The notes under the pieces are model-generated. The model was not told the origin of the DNA and made no database searches. It saw only the letters and a list, made by a program, of their open reading frames with translations. Made by a program: the position numbers and the translations under genes. From JAGQVA01 sp033764335 (GTDB lineage Bacteria > Bacteroidota > Bacteroidia > J057), in contig JANRJC010000031.1 of NCBI GenBank assembly GCA_033764335.1, forward strand, positions 62,001 through 126,000: a DNA stretch of 64,000 nucleotides, read 5' to 3'. Below, piece after piece: positions 61,831 through 64,000 of this stretch (positions are counted from its first letter, which is position 1; each line of letters opens with the position of its first letter).

Positions 61831-62024
61831 TATCCCCGTGGGGCCGTTTGGGGATAGAAGATACTATTAGACTGGGTATCCCCGTTAACGGGGATGGCTC
61901 CCCGCCAGAAGGGTTAACTTCCCCTCCCGATCAAATCCTTTCCCATCCCCAATTAATTCTCCTCAACTTTAACTGCTGATTATCCTCCCCACCAAAAATT
62001 TTTGCCGCCGGGAAAAATTTCCCG
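61831..62024. repeat. cluster of palindromes after the IS200-like gene
   Basis: The 293-bp gap holds no gene but three strong inverted repeats. TATCCCC/GGGGATA (61831-61837 and 61850-61856) has a 12-nt loop. ATCCCCGTTAACGGGGAT (61878-61895) is perfect. CGGGAAA/TTTCCCG (62009-62015 and 62018-62024) is the third. The first two share TATCCCCGT. Such hairpins recall REP/RAYT or IS200 end hairpins. The first may also act as an operon end, though no T-run follows. Confidence 0.6.
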
Positions 62025-62047
62025 TAGTTTGGGGAAAATAAATCCGA

Positions 62048-62830
62048 ATGAAAATCTACCAGTTTCTGGAATACCTCGTCGAAGAACGAATTGCTTTTAT
62101 CACGCTTAACCGTCCGGAAAAACGCAATGCTCTCAACGATATACTCATTGCCGAACTGAAAGACGCGCTCATGGCTGCCGAACAGGACTTGTCGGTGAAA
62201 ATCATCGTCATACGGGGCAATGGGGCGGCCTTCTGTGCAGGGGTGGATCTTGATTATCTTCAAAGAATGCAGGGATATAATATGGAACAAAACCTGGCGG
62301 ACTCATCTTCTCTCGCCCAGCTTTTCCTCACAATTTATCGGGGCACAAAAGTGGTCATTGCTCAGGTTGAAGGTGCTGCCATCGCAGGGGGGTGTGGACT
62401 GGTTACGGTTTGTGATTTTGCTTTTGTCGTACCCGAAGCAAAATTGGGTTATACCGAAGTTCGGATTGGTTTTGTGCCTGCTATTGTTATGACGTTTCTC
62501 CTGCGAAAAATCGGTGAAACCCGCGCCAAAGAGCTGCTGCTCTCCGGGAAAATTATTGATGCACAAACAGCCGTGGATTATCATATCGTCAATCAGGTTG
62601 TGCCAGCTGAAGAAATAGGGGCTTATGTCCGGAAATTTGCTCTGGAAATGTGTACCCAAAACTCCGCGGCTTCTCTCCAACTCACTAAAAAAATGATTGC
62701 AGATATCCAAAGTTTTCCACTCGAAGATGCCATGCGATTTGCCGCCAAAATGAACGCTTACTCACGCGCTACCGATGACTGCAAACGCGGAGTAACGGCT
62801 TTCCTTAATAAAGAAAGCCATTCTTGGTGA
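62048..62830 (+). CDS. enoyl-CoA hydratase/isomerase-family protein
   Basis: This 260-residue crotonase-fold enzyme shows ITLNRPEKRNALND, the oxyanion-hole motifs FCAGVDLDYLQRM and AAIAGGCGLVTVCDFAFV, and KLGYTEVRIGFVPAIV with one catalytic Glu. It could hydrate enoyl-CoA in beta-oxidation or act as an isomerase. There are no neighbouring acyl-CoA genes to decide. It starts 24 bp after the last palindrome of the preceding cluster. Confidence 0.92.
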   Translation: MKIYQFLEYLVEERIAFITLNRPEKRNALNDILIAELKDALMAAEQDLSVKIIVIRGNGAAFCAGVDLDYLQRMQGYNMEQNLADSSSLAQLFLTIYRGTKVVIAQVEGAAIAGGCGLVTVCDFAFVVPEAKLGYTEVRIGFVPAIVMTFLLRKIGETRAKELLLSGKIIDAQTAVDYHIVNQVVPAEEIGAYVRKFALEMCTQNSAASLQLTKKMIADIQSFPLEDAMRFAAKMNAYSRATDDCKRGVTAFLNKESHSW

Positions 62831-62852
62831 AGGTAGGAATGTAAAATAAGGA

Positions 62853-63983
62853 CTATAATCGTTCTTCCAGTTTTACTATCATTTCGGTTTTCCAATCGCG
62901 GAAAGTATCGGCCAGTATATGTTTTCGGGCTTCCCTTACCAGCCACAGAAAAAAATGAAGGTTATGGATACTGGTGATTTGCAAGGCGAGATATTCTTGG
63001 GCTTTAAACAAATGCCGCACGTAGGCTTTTGAGTAATAGGTATCAAGGCTACATTCGCTGTCGGGGTCAAGGGGGGAGAAATCATTTTCATACTTCTGAT
63101 TTTTCATGTTTCGTACCCCGTCTTTCGTGTAAATCAGCCCGTGTCGTGCATTTCTGGTCGGCAATACACAGTCAAACATATCCACTCCCAGACCTATACA
63201 TTCGAGCAGATTTGCCGGAGTTCCCACGCCCATAAGATACCGGGGTTTTTCGGTGGGAAGAATGTCGCAGGACAAGGCGGTAAGCTCATACATGATCTCG
63301 GTCGGCTCGCCCACCGAAAGCCCGCCAATGGCACACCCGGGCAAATCAAGCCCTGCGATGTATTCCGTGGACTTCACCCGTAGGTCTTTGTACGTCCCAC
63401 CTTGTATAATCGGAAAAAGATTTTGTTCATACCCGTATAACGGCTCCTGATTCTGGTGGTGTTGTTTACATCTCATGGCCCATCGGTGGGTGAGTTCCAG
63501 CGAAGTTTTGGCATACGAATGATCACAAGGAAAAGGGGGACATTCGTCCAAAACCATCATAATATCTGAACCAATTGCCCGCTGAATGTCTATCACCTTT
63601 TCAGGCGTAAACAAATGTTTGGAGCCATTGATATGATTGGAAAAGGTGACGCCTTCTTCGGTAAGCTTACGACTCGCCGCAAGGCTATATACCTGATACC
63701 CCCCGCTATCGGTAAGAATGGGCCGATCCCAATGCATAAATTTATGCAGACCCCCTGCCTGTTGGAGAATATTGTCCCCCGGACGAAGAAACAGATGGTA
63801 GGTGTTCCCCAAGATAATCTGGGCCTTCACATCTTCGACCAAAGCCTGTTGAGAAACTGCCTTTACACTTCCCACCGTGCCTACGGGCATAAATATGGGC
63901 GTTTCGATTTTGCCATGAGCCGTTTCGATCTCTCCGGCTCGTGCTTTCGACTGTATATCTGTATGGATTAACCGGTATTTCAT
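62853..63983 (-). CDS. tgt: queuine/preQ1 tRNA-guanine transglycosylase
   Basis: This 376-residue enzyme exchanges G34 of GUN-anticodon tRNAs for preQ1. The proton-acceptor Asp92 is in ILTDSGGYQVYSL, the nucleophile Asp in GVDMFDCVLPTRNARHG, and substrate motifs are IIQGG and CAIGGLSVGEP. In the zinc site the usual three Cys plus His are reduced: the place reads DPDSECSLD, i.e. Ser309, Cys311 and Asp314, with His340 kept in IHNLHFF. Zinc may be bound differently or absent; this could be a lineage trait. The gene is complete and converges on the enoyl-CoA hydratase gene. Confidence 0.95.
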   Translation of the reverse strand: MKYRLIHTDIQSKARAGEIETAHGKIETPIFMPVGTVGSVKAVSQQALVEDVKAQIILGNTYHLFLRPGDNILQQAGGLHKFMHWDRPILTDSGGYQVYSLAASRKLTEEGVTFSNHINGSKHLFTPEKVIDIQRAIGSDIMMVLDECPPFPCDHSYAKTSLELTHRWAMRCKQHHQNQEPLYGYEQNLFPIIQGGTYKDLRVKSTEYIAGLDLPGCAIGGLSVGEPTEIMYELTALSCDILPTEKPRYLMGVGTPANLLECIGLGVDMFDCVLPTRNARHGLIYTKDGVRNMKNQKYENDFSPLDPDSECSLDTYYSKAYVRHLFKAQEYLALQITSIHNLHFFLWLVREARKHILADTFRDWKTEMIVKLEERL

Positions 63984-64000
63984 AGAATCTGCGAAACTAT

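Noticed and set aside
61831..61856. Terminator of comEC and the IS200-like gene
   Set aside because: The stem is followed by GAAGATAC, not a T-run; it is better listed among the palindromes.

Overview
The window looks like a piece of a Bacteroidota chromosome. The supporting signs are a SusC/SusD pair, four proteins with type IX secretion (T9SS) C-terminal sorting domains, lipoproteins, a LytS/LytTR pair, few Shine-Dalgarno sites, and Bacteroidota-type promoters (TTG, about 18-20 nt, TAnnTTTG). The long T9SS adhesins and the AAA-ATPase/PD-(D/E)XK protein suggest Saprospiria or Cytophagia, but that is inference. No rRNA, tRNA, CRISPR array, prophage or complete insertion sequence was seen.

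Layout. 1-1358: left-truncated AAA-ATPase/nuclease-like gene (minus). 1359-2257: gene-free stretch holding a 578-bp element bounded by a 15-bp perfect inverted repeat. 2258-8827: susC-susD plus two lipoproteins that share a C-terminal domain. 8903-10978: fatty acyl-AMP ligase with a carrier domain. 11183-13305: hybrid-free histidine kinase and single-domain response regulator. 13306-16567: OmpA-family protein and an AlbA_2 protein. 16678-26645: two giant T9SS type-B cargo proteins, the second with 17-18 Ig/PKD-like repeats ordered in triplets. 26652-29197: HTTM membrane protein and class V aminotransferase. 29235-33443: the aromatic amino acid operon pheA-aminotransferase-tyrA-aroF/chorismate mutase, preceded by an unannotated-looking leader peptide and attenuator. 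33446-41933: transglycosylase, secreted nuclease, WG-repeat protein, purA-STAS-fur, groESL and a secreted intradiol dioxygenase. 42082-47385: four minus-strand genes joined by 4-bp overlaps (FAD/Fe-S oxidoreductase, SGNH-like lipoprotein, LytS kinase, LytTR regulator). 47437-52360: porin-pstS-pstC-pstA-pstB. 52528-57647: GH113-like lipoprotein, Prc protease, small membrane protein. 57776-63983: EEP lipoprotein, yaaA, comEC with a coupled IS200-like gene, enoyl-CoA hydratase, tgt.

The most striking observation is the attenuator at 29235-29410. A 25-codon leader ORF has eight consecutive Phe/Tyr codons (F F Y F Y Y F F), followed by a perfect rho-independent terminator. The leader also carries a copy of the terminator's 3' arm that can act as antiterminator. 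The operon behind it makes both Phe and Tyr precursors, so a mixed Phe/Tyr-sensing switch is the natural reading. Second is an IS200-like HUH protein whose catalytic Tyr is Phe. Its start codon overlaps the comEC stop, and palindromes follow it.

All functional names rest on motifs read by eye. No database search was run.
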